64,000 bases of DNA from Moanibacter sp965226025 (GCA_965226025.1 CBDDCD010000002.1:1860001-1924000); one strand, 5' to 3'. Shown: positions 35,768 through 44,276, counted from the first letter of the stretch. A program made the numbers and translations. The notes: generated from the letters alone by a model not told the origin.

Positions 35768-36391
35768 TCAGTAGGACAGCCCAGGTGTTTGGTGGCAGTA
35801 GCGACTGTCCTTCAACTCCCGCAGCATGAAGTCCGCGACGTCGGCTCGCGAGATCTTGAGGGCTGTCGTCCTGTCAGTGCCCAGAAATCCATGCCGGTAT
35901 TTGCCGGTGCGGTCCCCGTCGGTGAATGCGGCCGGGCGAACAATGGTCCAGTCGAGACGGCTCCTTACGATATGGTCTTCCTGGATAACGTGGTCCTCGT
36001 AGGCCGGACGCAGCAGGATTCCGAACATAATGTGCTTCCAAAAGAAAGTCAGGTTTCCCCGGCTGTCGCCCACCCCGAGACTGGTCTGGCAGATCAGCCG
36101 TTTGATGCCCGTTTTTTCCATCGCCCTTATAATGTTTCGCGTCCCTCCGGAGCGGACATTTCCCTTTCAGCCTGCCCCAAGCGCGCAGAATACCGCCTCC
36201 TGATCTTCCATGGCCTCTTGGACCGAGGCGGCGTCGAGCACATCCCCCTGATAAACCCTCAGTTGAGGGTGAACGATTTCCAGCTTCGCCTGGTCCCGCA
36301 CGAATGCCGTAACCTTATGTCCCTCTTCCAGGGCCTGCCCAACCAACTCCCTGCCTATGCTTCCCGTTGCTCCGAATGTGAGTACCTTCAT
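35768..36391 (-). pseudogene. NmrA/atypical SDR-like NAD(P)-binding protein with an in-frame TGA
   Basis: ATG 36391 follows AGGGAG closely. The first 74 codons give a Rossmann start (VLTFGATGSIGRELVGQA) and reach CALGAG, then TGA at 36169-36167. The same frame continues without shift as KGNVRSGGTRNIIRAMEKTG, IKRLICQTSLGVGDSRGNL and LDWTIVRPAAFTDG. This is exactly the family's expected continuation, to 207 codons. So a single nonsense codon interrupts an otherwise complete NAD(P)-binding protein. It lies divergent from a TetR-type regulator, and palindromes matching the regulator's own start occur just upstream. Confidence 0.8.
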
Positions 36392-36435
36392 TTTCTATTC
36401 TCCCTTTTCTTGGTTCTGAATGTGGCGCTATCAGC

Positions 36436-36490
36436 TTGACGCCATGTCAATTTACATTGTGTAAAGTAGACGGAATTGACACAGTGTCAT
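36436..36490. promoter_or_regulatory. Array of three 6-3-6 palindromic operator-like boxes
   Basis: 36436-36450 TTGACGCCATGTCAA, 36451-36465 TTTACATTGTGTAAA and 36476-36490 TTGACACAGTGTCAT share the form TTkACA-N3-TGTmAA. They lie 45-100 bp upstream of the minus-strand NmrA-like gene, in its likely promoter. A fourth box overlaps the TetR start codon at 36924-36938. The shared form suggests one regulator acts at both. Confidence 0.7.
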
Positions 36491-36923
36491 GTGACATTTC
36501 AACAAAAGTTGCCGGGGAGCCCGAGATTGATACGAAATCCCAATGTTGGTGCGGATTTTCGGGCAGTCGATTCTGTCCCATAAGATCCAAAAGGAGCAAG
36601 AATCGTCCTGGTGTTTCTTCTCTTTTGGGCATCCCCAATCCCGGAAATCACAACTCGACTGGCGACATCTGTAATGACGGCCGTCAGTACAGATGTCGCC
36701 AACTAGGTTGTATTTCTCACCAGCAAAGCAACACGAAGACAATAGTCATGACGGCCAACATTTAAGTTTCAGATCCGACCGACTGCACTCCTCCTACTTG
36801 GCAGGGTTCGCTACGGCTCATTCGACAGTCCTGTGGAGCTCGGTGCCTCGACTGACAGAGGTCTCGTTTTCCAGGGCATAGACCAGAGATTCTGATTGCC
36901 AGACACGGCAGTGCTTGGTCTAT

Positions 36924-36938
36924 TTGACACCATGTCAA
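36924..36938. promoter_or_regulatory. Operator-like palindrome over the TetR start codon
   Basis: TTGACACCATGTCAA is a perfect 6-3-6 palindrome and contains the ATG (36932) of the regulator gene. It differs from the box at 36436-36450 at one base. Binding here would block the regulator's own expression. Confidence 0.7.
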
Positions 36939-37534
36939 GTCAATCAGCTCGAGAGCCTGACACTCGAACCCGGATCCTCGAGGCGACTTGGAAACTGATG
37001 GAGGAAGGGAGTGGCCAGGAAGTCCGGATGGAGGACATCGCCCAGGCGGCAGGCATATCACGCCAAGCTGTCTACCTCCATTTCAAATCGCGAGCCGAGC
37101 TGTTAGTAGCGACGACCCATTATGTGGACGAGGTGCGCGACGTCGACGGTCGCATCCGGCGCTGGGAGGACGCGACTACAGGTGTAGAGCGGCTGGAAGA
37201 GTGGGTGGAAATGTGGGGGAACTACATTCCGGAGATCTACGGGGTGGGCAAGGCCCTGCTGGCAGTCCGCGAATCGGATAAGGCGGCCGACGCTGCCTGG
37301 AACGACCGCATGACGGCAGTGCGGAATAAGTGCGCTGATACGGTTGCGGCCCTGGAACGGGAAGGGATGTTGTCGCGCGAGTGGACGGGGGAGGAAGCCG
37401 TCGACTTACTTTGGAGTATGCTATCGCTGCGAAGCTGGGAACTTCTTACCAAAGAATGCGGATGGGAGACTCATCAGTACGTAGGCACGATGAAAAAGGC
37501 ACTGAAGCGTATCCTAGTGAAGGACACCAGCTAG
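36932..37534 (+). CDS. TetR/AcrR family transcriptional regulator
   Basis: 200 residues from ATG 36932; a longer frame from 36896 is less likely because the operator-like box sits on this ATG. The N-terminal helix-turn-helix is clear: RTRILEATWKLMEEGS, then VRMEDIAQAAGISRQAVYLH and FKSRAELLVATTHYV. The helical C-terminal ligand domain is normal in length. Divergent gene: the NmrA-like oxidoreductase at 36391, the probable target. No effector can be inferred. Confidence 0.9.
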   Translation: MSSQSAREPDTRTRILEATWKLMEEGSGQEVRMEDIAQAAGISRQAVYLHFKSRAELLVATTHYVDEVRDVDGRIRRWEDATTGVERLEEWVEMWGNYIPEIYGVGKALLAVRESDKAADAAWNDRMTAVRNKCADTVAALEREGMLSREWTGEEAVDLLWSMLSLRSWELLTKECGWETHQYVGTMKKALKRILVKDTS

Positions 37535-37584
37535 CCGCCCCGCCGCATTGCGTGGAGCCAAATTTTGGCACTTCGTTTTTGGGA

Positions 37585-37615
37585 AACTACGAATCACGCA
37601 AATCGACTCGAATGG
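37585..37615. repeat. Dispersed repeat (AACTACGAATCACGC family)
   Basis: 31 bp matching 17114-17144 at 28 positions; shorter related motifs lie near 17200 (inverted) and 60702 (GGAACTACGAATCAC). All are intergenic. The rest of 37535-37754 holds no gene. Confidence 0.6.
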
Positions 37616-37754
37616 CTTCTTTCTCGTACCGAATTCGAACAATCGCTAAGCTTCACCAGTGTTGCTGGTCCCTCCTTTATTCGCGAAGATTCGTAGTTAA
37701 GAATTCTTTTCCCTAATTGGGTCTCTCCGCCCTTTTCGTTTTTTTGAGCCACTG

Positions 37755-38621
37755 TCACTCACGTGATTCCTCTTCATTCGGGTAGTTTTCACGGACGCGG
37801 CGATTCCGCATCTGCACATCTCCGGGCAATCGATCTCGCGTATCGCGTGACATCAATGAATGCTTGCCCCAGGCGGTGTAGACAGGGTCGAGCCAGGCGG
37901 GGATAAAGCCGGCTGAGGCACCGAGCCGGTTCGAGTCGGCCGTGATGTTGGGACCGGGACTGTGCCAGGTGGAGCCGTGGAAGACTACAAGGGAGCCGGG
38001 CGGACCTTCGGCCGCTACGAGACGTGTGTCGCCATCCGACTCGAGCTCGGCTCGGTAGCGACGGACGCTTTCGTTTTCGTAGCGCAGCTCGCCGCTGGCC
38101 GGGTCCGGCCATTTGTTGCAGACGTGGCCGAAGCGATGGCTGTAGGGCAACAGGAGCGTGGCGCCGTTGTCGCGCGAAAATTCGGTCAGCATCCAAATCG
38201 CATTGACCATGAAGCACACATCGCGCGGCGTCGGCAGGTCGTTCTGAGCGAACCACGGTACTGGGACGTCAGCGTGCAGACCGCGCTTCATGCAACCCGG
38301 CATCCGCCACAGGATACCCGGGCCCAGTTGCTGAAAGCCAGGCCCCAGGAGCGAGCCGACCAGTTCCAGATGCACCGGATGTGTGACCAGCGGCAACAGC
38401 AGATCATCATCGACCGGATCGATCCGGTCGAACAACCGGTCCATAATGTGCTCACCGTCGGCATTGTCGTGATCCGGTTGGGCGGACATAATCTCCATGA
38501 GCCGCTCGGCCATGCGTGAGGCCTGGTCGCACGGCATCAGATTGCGGATGATGACGTAGCCGCGTTCGTGCAAGTCGTGCTTGAGCGCGTCGAGATCGAG
38601 ATCGGTAGGCTTCGGGATCAT
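37755..38621 (-). CDS. PhyH family dioxygenase, classical HxD type (second)
   Basis: 288 residues. RGLHADVPVPWF provides H-x-D (about residues 115-117), FHGSTWHSPGPN the distal His, and SNRLGASAGF the region after it. The N-terminal HERGYVIIRNLMP is typical. It is more distant from the H-G-G group, and resembles the PhyH subfamily annotated in many marine heterotrophs. ATG 38621 with GGAGAG upstream. It stands alone; the downstream neighbour on the right is the unknown 38691 gene. Substrate unknown. Confidence 0.85.
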   Translation of the reverse strand: MIPKPTDLDLDALKHDLHERGYVIIRNLMPCDQASRMAERLMEIMSAQPDHDNADGEHIMDRLFDRIDPVDDDLLLPLVTHPVHLELVGSLLGPGFQQLGPGILWRMPGCMKRGLHADVPVPWFAQNDLPTPRDVCFMVNAIWMLTEFSRDNGATLLLPYSHRFGHVCNKWPDPASGELRYENESVRRYRAELESDGDTRLVAAEGPPGSLVVFHGSTWHSPGPNITADSNRLGASAGFIPAWLDPVYTAWGKHSLMSRDTRDRLPGDVQMRNRRVRENYPNEEESRE

Positions 38622-38690
38622 GGGCGGCTATTCTCTCCGCCAGTTCCGGAAAAGACCTGATACAAGAGTTTGCATAGCCTCCACGGACTC

Positions 38691-39515
38691 CTAAAGCTCG
38701 TTTACCGATAGGGCCTGCCCGCTGGTTTCCTTCCAGGATCGATAGCGCTCAAGGGCTTCCTCCAGGGTTCCTTCTTTGAGAAAGAGAATGCCCCGGCGCT
38801 GGGTTACCGTCTTCGGTTCGATGTTGAGAATCTCCAAGTCGGAGTGGAGGCACCGCACGCAAAGCGATCGATTGAGAAAGAGACGGTGGGCATTGTGCCA
38901 GGCATAACACAGGACGTAGCGTTCGTCCTTCGACACGACAAACAGGGCCTCCTCGGTCAGCCTGTGCTTCGATCCGTCCTGCATGGGAAGCTGATCCCCC
39001 ACGATCCCGTAGATCATCTCCCTATCCGGCGGAAAGATCAGTTCCCGGCTGGCCACGAGACCACTGTCGCTTACGAGAAAAGTCCTGCTGTTATCCTCGT
39101 CGATGTATTCAGGAGAGGCCGGACGCTGAAGACAGATACTGGTGGTTAAACGGTCCCACGAAACGGGGCCGATGTTGTTTATGGCCAAGGCGAGATGGGC
39201 CTCTGTGCCTTCCCATCGGACGAAGCATTTCACCAGCGCCAGGTCATCGACGTTCTGTGTGCGCACCAAAGCTTTGCGTATCTTCCGCCCGCTCTTCATG
39301 TCTCCGATCGCCAGGTTTTCGTAGTGCCATGGAGCCCCGAGATTTTCATAGGTCGACTGCCAAAGCAGGTTGTCACTGGAATCGAAGGCCATGATGGATT
39401 CGGGAAACCACAACCTCAGAACGTTGGCTGGGGCCTGACTGTGTTCCGCTCTTCGCGGCTCATTCAGCCATATTTCCATACAGGTGGTGGGGGGATAGAC
39501 GTTGAGCTGCTGCAT
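38691..39515 (-). CDS. Unknown protein, beta-rich
   Basis: 274 residues without signal peptide or membrane segment. Composition and alternating strands (VLRLWFPESIMAFDSSDNLL, EAHLALAINNIGPVSWDRL, RYVLCYAWHNAHRLFLNR, RRGILFLKEGTLEEALERY) suggest a beta-sandwich, as in carbohydrate-active or binding modules. No family recognised. The same-strand PhyH gene begins 69 bp downstream, so the two may be co-transcribed. Confidence 0.6.
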   Translation of the reverse strand: MQQLNVYPPTTCMEIWLNEPRRAEHSQAPANVLRLWFPESIMAFDSSDNLLWQSTYENLGAPWHYENLAIGDMKSGRKIRKALVRTQNVDDLALVKCFVRWEGTEAHLALAINNIGPVSWDRLTTSICLQRPASPEYIDEDNSRTFLVSDSGLVASRELIFPPDREMIYGIVGDQLPMQDGSKHRLTEEALFVVSKDERYVLCYAWHNAHRLFLNRSLCVRCLHSDLEILNIEPKTVTQRRGILFLKEGTLEEALERYRSWKETSGQALSVNEL

Positions 39516-39665
39516 TTAGGTCCCGGTGTTTTCGGTTTCCTTGATCCCACTAAGCATATCTGCGCCAATCTATCACAGAATCTACTGAAAATCGGTTGAT
39601 TACAATTGATAGCTCTCTGCCTCAGATCAAATCGAATACTGCATCTTCCGGCGAGTTCCCGCCTC

Positions 39666-39740
39666 GTAGAGGAATCCGTGAGGATTTCTACGATTCGGCC
39701 GTCGCAGCCGAATTCAAGAAACGCTCACGCGTTCCTCTAC
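39666..39740. repeat. Inverted pair of GTAG-headed hairpins (REP-like)
   Basis: Plus strand GTAG at 39666 followed by stem GGAATCC-GTGA-GGATTTC; minus strand GTAG at 39740-39737 followed by GGAACGC-GTGA-GCGTTTC. The changes in the stem are compensatory. An inner GATTCGGC/GCCGAATTC pair extends the structure. It lies in the 320-bp gap 39516-39837, otherwise empty. Confidence 0.7.
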
Positions 39741-39837
39741 AATAGATTGTACTCTTTCACTGCGGTCGAGTAACCGAATAAGAGTTTATCGCCAAAATGC
39801 GATTGAAGCAAATGCGCTGAACAGGAACTGGGCGATC

Positions 39838-41370
39838 CTAATGTCCGTAGGTAATAACGAGCTCGATGCCCTCGATACGCAAGACGTCACTCCCGGCCAT
39901 TTGGTCGAAAGAGACGCCAATCTCGTTATCACCCTGTTTGACCTGATCGACAAGGAAGCGCCATGTGGTGCAGGCCGGCGCATCGATGCGATGGCCCTCG
40001 CTGAGTTTCTTCCCATTGAGCTCGACGACGATCTGCTGCTTTTCGTCGACTCCTTTGGCGAAGGTGAAGCGAAGCCACATTTCTACCGGTACACCCTCGA
40101 GCTGCGCACTTTTGACGTCATCCCCAACCCAGATAGTGAACGTCTTTCGGTCACCCACCGTTCTGATTTCTTCAGGAAGCGGCTTGAGACCTCCTTCCTC
40201 AGGTGTGAGGGATCTCATGTCCACGCACACGCAATACCGCTTGTCCTTCCGCGCCAGATTCCCGGGATCGTGGATCTCACTAAAAATCTTGCTCTCTTGT
40301 GGAGTGTAGGGGAAGTCCCCTCCGAGCTGCCTGTGACAGTCGTAGTTAAACAGGTAGATGCAGCTGGCCCCTTGGTTCCAGAAGCTTAGGGCGGCGGCGT
40401 AGAGCATGTCGGGACCCGCATGCCGGTAGCCCTTAGCCAGGTGCTCCAGGCCGCCTCCGATGCGGCAGTGCGTGCCCCGGGCCAACTCGACGAAGCCCCT
40501 GACGTCGGCCCCCATGTCCAGGTAGGCCCCATGCATGGGGACGAATAGATCGGCCAGATCCTCTTTGATCCAGGTTGCCGCATCGAGGCCGATGGTTGAG
40601 CACCATTCCAAGGTAGGAGGAATCCGGGCCATGAGTATAAAAGGGCGCCCCTTTCTCTCGGCGATCTTCCGCGTCCCCGTGCGCACCTTGCGCATGAAAT
40701 CGGTCAGAAGCGGCATCCCTTCGTGCTCTGTGCCCTCCTTGAAGTACCAAGCGCCCCGCTGAAAATCCAATTCGAACCCGTCGACGTCGTACTTCTCACA
40801 TGTTTCGAGGATGAGTCCCAGTTTTCTCTCGCGAACCTCTTCTTTGGCGAAGTCGAAAGCCCAGGTGAAATTGTCTTGGGGATAACCGTATCCGCGTTTG
40901 GTCGGATAGGGAGAACCGAGAAGCAGCTCCGGGTGCTTATTCTTGAAGGTGCTCCGGAAGGCGGCGAATCGACTGCTGTCGTCTTCGTGGACATCGTTCA
41001 TCCTTAAGGCGGGCCAAAACTGAAGTCCTCTCTGGTGGGCCCTTTCGGCCAGAAGCTCGATGATGTTGATCCCGGCATCGAGAAGAGCCCTGGTGTTCTC
41101 CGCCATCGTCCGCACCCATTTGACGTCTTCTCCTTCCGGCCATTCCGTAACCTCCTCACCGTAGATATCGCCGAATTCGGTGGGATGAGAAAAAGTGTCG
41201 TCCCCCCGGCCCATGGAATTCGAGAATACCTCGACCCGGGTGCCCGCTATCTCTTCAATGTCCCGGCAGGCCTGCTCCGGTGTAATCGGCGAGTCGAAGG
41301 CCAGCAGCGTCGTGCTGTCTCCGTCGGAGTTGTAAATCAACTGGGGAAAGTTCTTAGTGTTGTGGATCAT
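39838..41370 (-). CDS. Glycoside-hydrolase-like TIM-barrel protein
   Basis: 510 residues, cytosolic. The N-terminal two-thirds resemble the GHL10/GH-like barrel families: LQFWPALRMNDVHED, LILETCEKYDVDGFELDFQR (strand with likely catalytic acid), FILMARIPPTLEWC and CIYLFNYDCH. The C-terminal 130 residues form a beta-sandwich (FTIWVGDDVKSAQLEGVPVE). Proteins of this type accompany polysaccharide or glycoside use, but specificity is unknown. It diverges from the PhyH gene at 41466; the 95-bp gap holds both promoters. No clear Shine-Dalgarno site. Confidence 0.7.
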   Translation of the reverse strand: MIHNTKNFPQLIYNSDGDSTTLLAFDSPITPEQACRDIEEIAGTRVEVFSNSMGRGDDTFSHPTEFGDIYGEEVTEWPEGEDVKWVRTMAENTRALLDAGINIIELLAERAHQRGLQFWPALRMNDVHEDDSSRFAAFRSTFKNKHPELLLGSPYPTKRGYGYPQDNFTWAFDFAKEEVRERKLGLILETCEKYDVDGFELDFQRGAWYFKEGTEHEGMPLLTDFMRKVRTGTRKIAERKGRPFILMARIPPTLEWCSTIGLDAATWIKEDLADLFVPMHGAYLDMGADVRGFVELARGTHCRIGGGLEHLAKGYRHAGPDMLYAAALSFWNQGASCIYLFNYDCHRQLGGDFPYTPQESKIFSEIHDPGNLARKDKRYCVCVDMRSLTPEEGGLKPLPEEIRTVGDRKTFTIWVGDDVKSAQLEGVPVEMWLRFTFAKGVDEKQQIVVELNGKKLSEGHRIDAPACTTWRFLVDQVKQGDNEIGVSFDQMAGSDVLRIEGIELVITYGH

Positions 41371-41465
41371 CTGAATTCGTTCGGTATGATGTATTTCGTT
41401 CGTCTGGTCGGATTCCGCCGAGTTGACAGAAAATCCAAAATCGAGCTTTGTAATTCTCCTGGAAA

Positions 41466-42287
41466 ATGACGGATGAAGAGCGATATCTCTTCGATCTGCA
41501 AGGCTACCTGTTGATCGACGATGTACTTCAGCCCGACGAGTTGTGCAATCTCAACCACTCGCTCGATGAGTACGACCTCTGGAACAACATATCAGGTCAC
41601 GATCCTTTTTTCGACCTCTGGCAGAACAAAAATCTCCAGATTTCGGCTGGTCCTCTACACCGTTTTGCCAAGCCATTCCGGCAACTGGTCGGCCATCCTT
41701 GCATTGTCCCGTACCTCGCTGGTCTTCTCGGTAGCAAGTTTCGCTACGACCACGGACACGCCATGCTCATGAGAAAAGGCGGAGGGCCTTTGAGCCTACA
41801 CGGTGGTGCAGTGCCATGGCAGCCCGGGATCCGCTATGAGGCGGCCGACGGCCAGATACACTGCGAGCTTCTGGTCGTCGAGTATGCTTTGAGTGATGTG
41901 GGTGAGGGAGATGGGGGCCTCTGCGTGGTGCCGGGTAGCCACAAAAGCCATTTCGCGTGTCCGTCGAGTTTAGCATCCCTTGAGAAAACCGGATCATGGC
42001 TCCAGCATGTGCCCCAGAAAGCGGGTGCGGCCGTCATTTTCACCGAAGCATTGACCCATGGTACGTTGCCGTGGACCGCAGATCATGAACGCCGGGCTCT
42101 TTTTTGCCGCTACACCCCTGGCCACATGGCTTTTGTGGGGCGCTATCGGGAGGACAAATGTGAGGAAGCCGATGGAGGTTACCCTCGGCCCTCAGCGGGC
42201 GACGAAGATGACTGGAGCCCTGAAGAACGGCGAATCCTCGAGGCCCCCTACTTGTGGAATCGTGCCGACACGATTCCGGAGAGCTGA
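41466..42287 (+). CDS. PhyH family protein, H-G-G variant lacking the usual Asp ligand
   Basis: 273 residues, intact. Blocks: LFDLQGYLLIDDVLQPDEL, PLSLHGGAVPWQPG, GDGGLCVVPGSHKSHFACP, FTEALTHGTLPW, ERRALFCRYTPGHM. The expected H-x-D is H-G-G and no Asp lies within the next ten residues. The distal His and the Arg pair are kept. It is thus the best intact example of the variant group shared with 8017 and 28805. Short leader (CCTGGAAA) before ATG 41466. Confidence 0.88.
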   Translation: MTDEERYLFDLQGYLLIDDVLQPDELCNLNHSLDEYDLWNNISGHDPFFDLWQNKNLQISAGPLHRFAKPFRQLVGHPCIVPYLAGLLGSKFRYDHGHAMLMRKGGGPLSLHGGAVPWQPGIRYEAADGQIHCELLVVEYALSDVGEGDGGLCVVPGSHKSHFACPSSLASLEKTGSWLQHVPQKAGAAVIFTEALTHGTLPWTADHERRALFCRYTPGHMAFVGRYREDKCEEADGGYPRPSAGDEDDWSPEERRILEAPYLWNRADTIPES

Positions 42288-42776
42288 CGGACTCACGGAT
42301 GATTTCCTAGAGCAGCGAAGCCGCAACCATCTACCGAGAGGGTAAGATCTTCACCGGCCTCAGTGTTATCTGCCAACCCTGTTGACTGAAGAGAAATCAG
42401 TTTGGTTTTCTGGTGGGGAGTTCTCCCGGACTGAGGGACACTAGAAAAAATGCGATTTTTACAGATTTTTTATTGACTACCTTGGTCCGAACGAGCAAAT
42501 TCTTGGTAGTTCAAGGTAGGGGCACTATCTACTAAATAGTCTGATTAAAGCTGTCTGGTTACGCAAATACTTACTACCAAGGGGATTAGCTGCAGGGAAG
42601 TCATTTCGTCGACGGATTGGCCGAGTATTAATTCTGTCGCCGTAGGGGACAGAAAACTCTAGCGCCGAGGAAATCTTCGCTTCCTGCCTAAATTCCGGAC
42701 CTCCGCCCCTGAGGGCGGCGCAGTGACCTGTCGGTATAACGTTGAGTACAGGAAATATAGCAGAGAAAAGGCAAAT
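42288..42776. other. Intergenic region with a 32-bp piece of the 8017 PhyH gene
   Basis: 42330-42361 is identical to 8453-8484 (TCTACCGAGAGGGTAAGATC and onward), 32 bases. Just before it, 42310-42329 matches the repeat at 7649-7668. Beyond that, an A/T-rich stretch and a short GC-rich run (CCTCCGCCCCTGAGGGCGG) precede the PEP-CTERM gene. No gene seen. Confidence 0.6.
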
Positions 42777-42833
42777 ATGATGAATATGAAAAAAGCAATT
42801 CAACCCCAATGGACACCCCTCTCACGAGGCGAG

Positions 42834-43562
42834 ATGAAGAAAACGTCTTCGTCACGCAGGATAGTCGTACTTACGGCTCTGGTTTTCGTAGCCTCCTCCG
42901 CGCAGGTGCATTCGACCCCAATCGGACTGGTCGCGGCTGCACTCGGTGCAGCCATTGATCCAGGTACCGCCCCCATTGCCTCGATATTGGGCACTGTCAC
43001 CGGCGGCTTCGAAACCACGGGCTTCCAGACAACACCATTTGTCGCCCCACTCTACGATTTTACAGTCCCAAGCCCAATGGGAGCAGCCGCGGGAAACCTT
43101 ATCGACTTCCACTGGATCCATGAGTCGAGTGGAGCCTTCGTTGCGCCCGCGCTTGGAACCATGTGGACATTTGGCGGCGCTTCCGGTACCGACTTCATTC
43201 TCTATCCCTCTATCGACCACGGCCCCGTCGTCGAAGAGAGCCTTGAGACGACGTTATACGGATCAAGCGATGGAGGCGCGACATGGACGGTAGGAACAAT
43301 TACCACGCTTTACGCATTGGGAGCCAGTGCGGCTTCACCCGATGACGACACAGCGCAATTGTGGAGATTCCCAAGTCCCGTGTCATTAATATCCGGCACT
43401 GCAGGCCTCGCCCAGGGAACATATTCTTTCGCAAGCACTGACACCGAAGTAGATGCGATCGGAATGATTGTCCCTGAACCCTCCGAATACGGCCTTCTTG
43501 GTGTTGCGATCGCTGTTATGGGAGTGGCCTACTGGCGGAGGACAAAGACTGCCAAGCTTTAG
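42834..43562 (+). CDS. PEP-CTERM domain exported protein
   Basis: About 242 residues from ATG 42834 (GAGG upstream), which begins a signal peptide: MKKTSSSRRIVVLTALVFVA then SSAQVHS. The frame is open further upstream with an ATG at 42777. The C-terminus has the exosortase sorting signal: PEPSEYG, a hydrophobic LLGVAIAVMGVAYW helix and RRTK. The mature part is Gly/Ser/Thr-rich and beta-like with no recognised domain. Such proteins are usually delivered to the cell surface or matrix; no exosortase gene is in the window. An intrinsic terminator follows. Confidence 0.82.
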   Translation: MKKTSSSRRIVVLTALVFVASSAQVHSTPIGLVAAALGAAIDPGTAPIASILGTVTGGFETTGFQTTPFVAPLYDFTVPSPMGAAAGNLIDFHWIHESSGAFVAPALGTMWTFGGASGTDFILYPSIDHGPVVEESLETTLYGSSDGGATWTVGTITTLYALGASAASPDDDTAQLWRFPSPVSLISGTAGLAQGTYSFASTDTEVDAIGMIVPEPSEYGLLGVAIAVMGVAYWRRTKTAKL

Positions 43563-43584
43563 AGATAGACCATTACCAGCGCCC

Positions 43585-43620
43585 TACAAACCCTCAGTTC
43601 TTCGGTACTGAGGGTTTGTA
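43585..43620 (+). terminator. Intrinsic terminator-like hairpin after the PEP-CTERM gene
   Basis: TACAAACCCTCAGT (43585-43598) pairs perfectly with ACTGAGGGTTTGTA (43607-43620) over an 8-nt loop containing TTCG. The following T-tract is weak (TTTCTGG). Confidence 0.7.
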
Positions 43621-43715
43621 TTTCTGGAAGAGAAATCACGGGCGCAGAGCGGTGACTGCTCATCAGTACTTGCAGGTGGCTTCTCACTAGAGGAGCATGA
43701 TTACGCTTCCCGATT

Positions 43716-43859
43716 CTACGACAGCAGCCGGGATCGTTTCTTCATCGCCTTTTCTCCCAACGATTTGAAGAGAAGAAACGAATTCAGTTCCGGGTCCAGC
43801 TTGTCGATGCGGCTGAAGAACAACTCGGTCAGTTCAACCGGGGAGGCTTGCTTTGCCAC
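43716..43859 (-). pseudogene. Amidase (GatA-type) N-terminal fragment
   Basis: The minus frame from GTG 43859 reads ASPVELTELFFSRIDKLDPE then LNSFLLF, the typical N-terminal segment of amidase-signature enzymes (S-P-V-E-L...R-I...L-N-x-F). It runs into KKRSRLLS and TAG at 43718-43716. The Gly/Ser-rich catalytic region is absent. It overlaps none of its neighbours but abuts the VOC gene's stop. Confidence 0.6.
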
Positions 43860-43862
43860 TCC

Positions 43863-44264
43863 TTAACGCCGTGCTTCGTTTACGGCAACGTGATAACCAT
43901 CAAGATCCTGAATCACGAAGGTACGCATACCGGTGCCGTTGTCGGTATTAGGTTCCTCCTCGACCGGCGTTCCGATCGTTTGCGCCCGTTTCCACGCTGC
44001 ATCAAAATCGTCAACCACAAACCAAAGCAGAAGGCCGTTCCCAACACCTTTCGCCGGATTCGATAATGTCGGCCAGTTGTGGTCACCTCGCGGGCCTGAT
44101 GGCCCCCAGTGATGCAGACATAACAGAACTGTTTCGTCCGGGTCGACAATCTGATCGAAGACCGTGCCGTCGGGGTGCGTTTGAGGTGCCTCCAGTAGCT
44201 GCATATACCATGCGGCGCTTCTTGGAACATCAGAGACGGCGATAATCGGCCAATTACGTTTCAT
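43863..44264 (-). CDS. VOC superfamily (glyoxalase/bleomycin-resistance) protein
   Basis: 133 residues with the paired beta-alpha-beta-beta-beta modules of the vicinal oxygen chelate fold: WPIIAVSDVPRSAAWYMQLL, LLCLHHWGPSG, LLLWFVVDDFDAAWKRA and MRTFVIQDLDGYHVAVNEA. The ending F-x-I-x-D-x-D-G-Y is typical of fosfomycin/bleomycin-resistance-like members. Role unknown; metal ligands may include the Glu near the end. AGGAAG precedes ATG 44264. Confidence 0.88.
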   Translation of the reverse strand: MKRNWPIIAVSDVPRSAAWYMQLLEAPQTHPDGTVFDQIVDPDETVLLCLHHWGPSGPRGDHNWPTLSNPAKGVGNGLLLWFVVDDFDAAWKRAQTIGTPVEEEPNTDNGTGMRTFVIQDLDGYHVAVNEARR

Positions 44265-44276
44265 GGATTGTACTTC

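Noticed and set aside
35768..36391. TGA read as an amino acid (recoding) in the NmrA-like gene
   Set aside because: TGA serves as a normal terminal stop in several intact genes of the window, for example the SelA-like gene at 58514, and no selenocysteine insertion hairpin was recognised after the codon.
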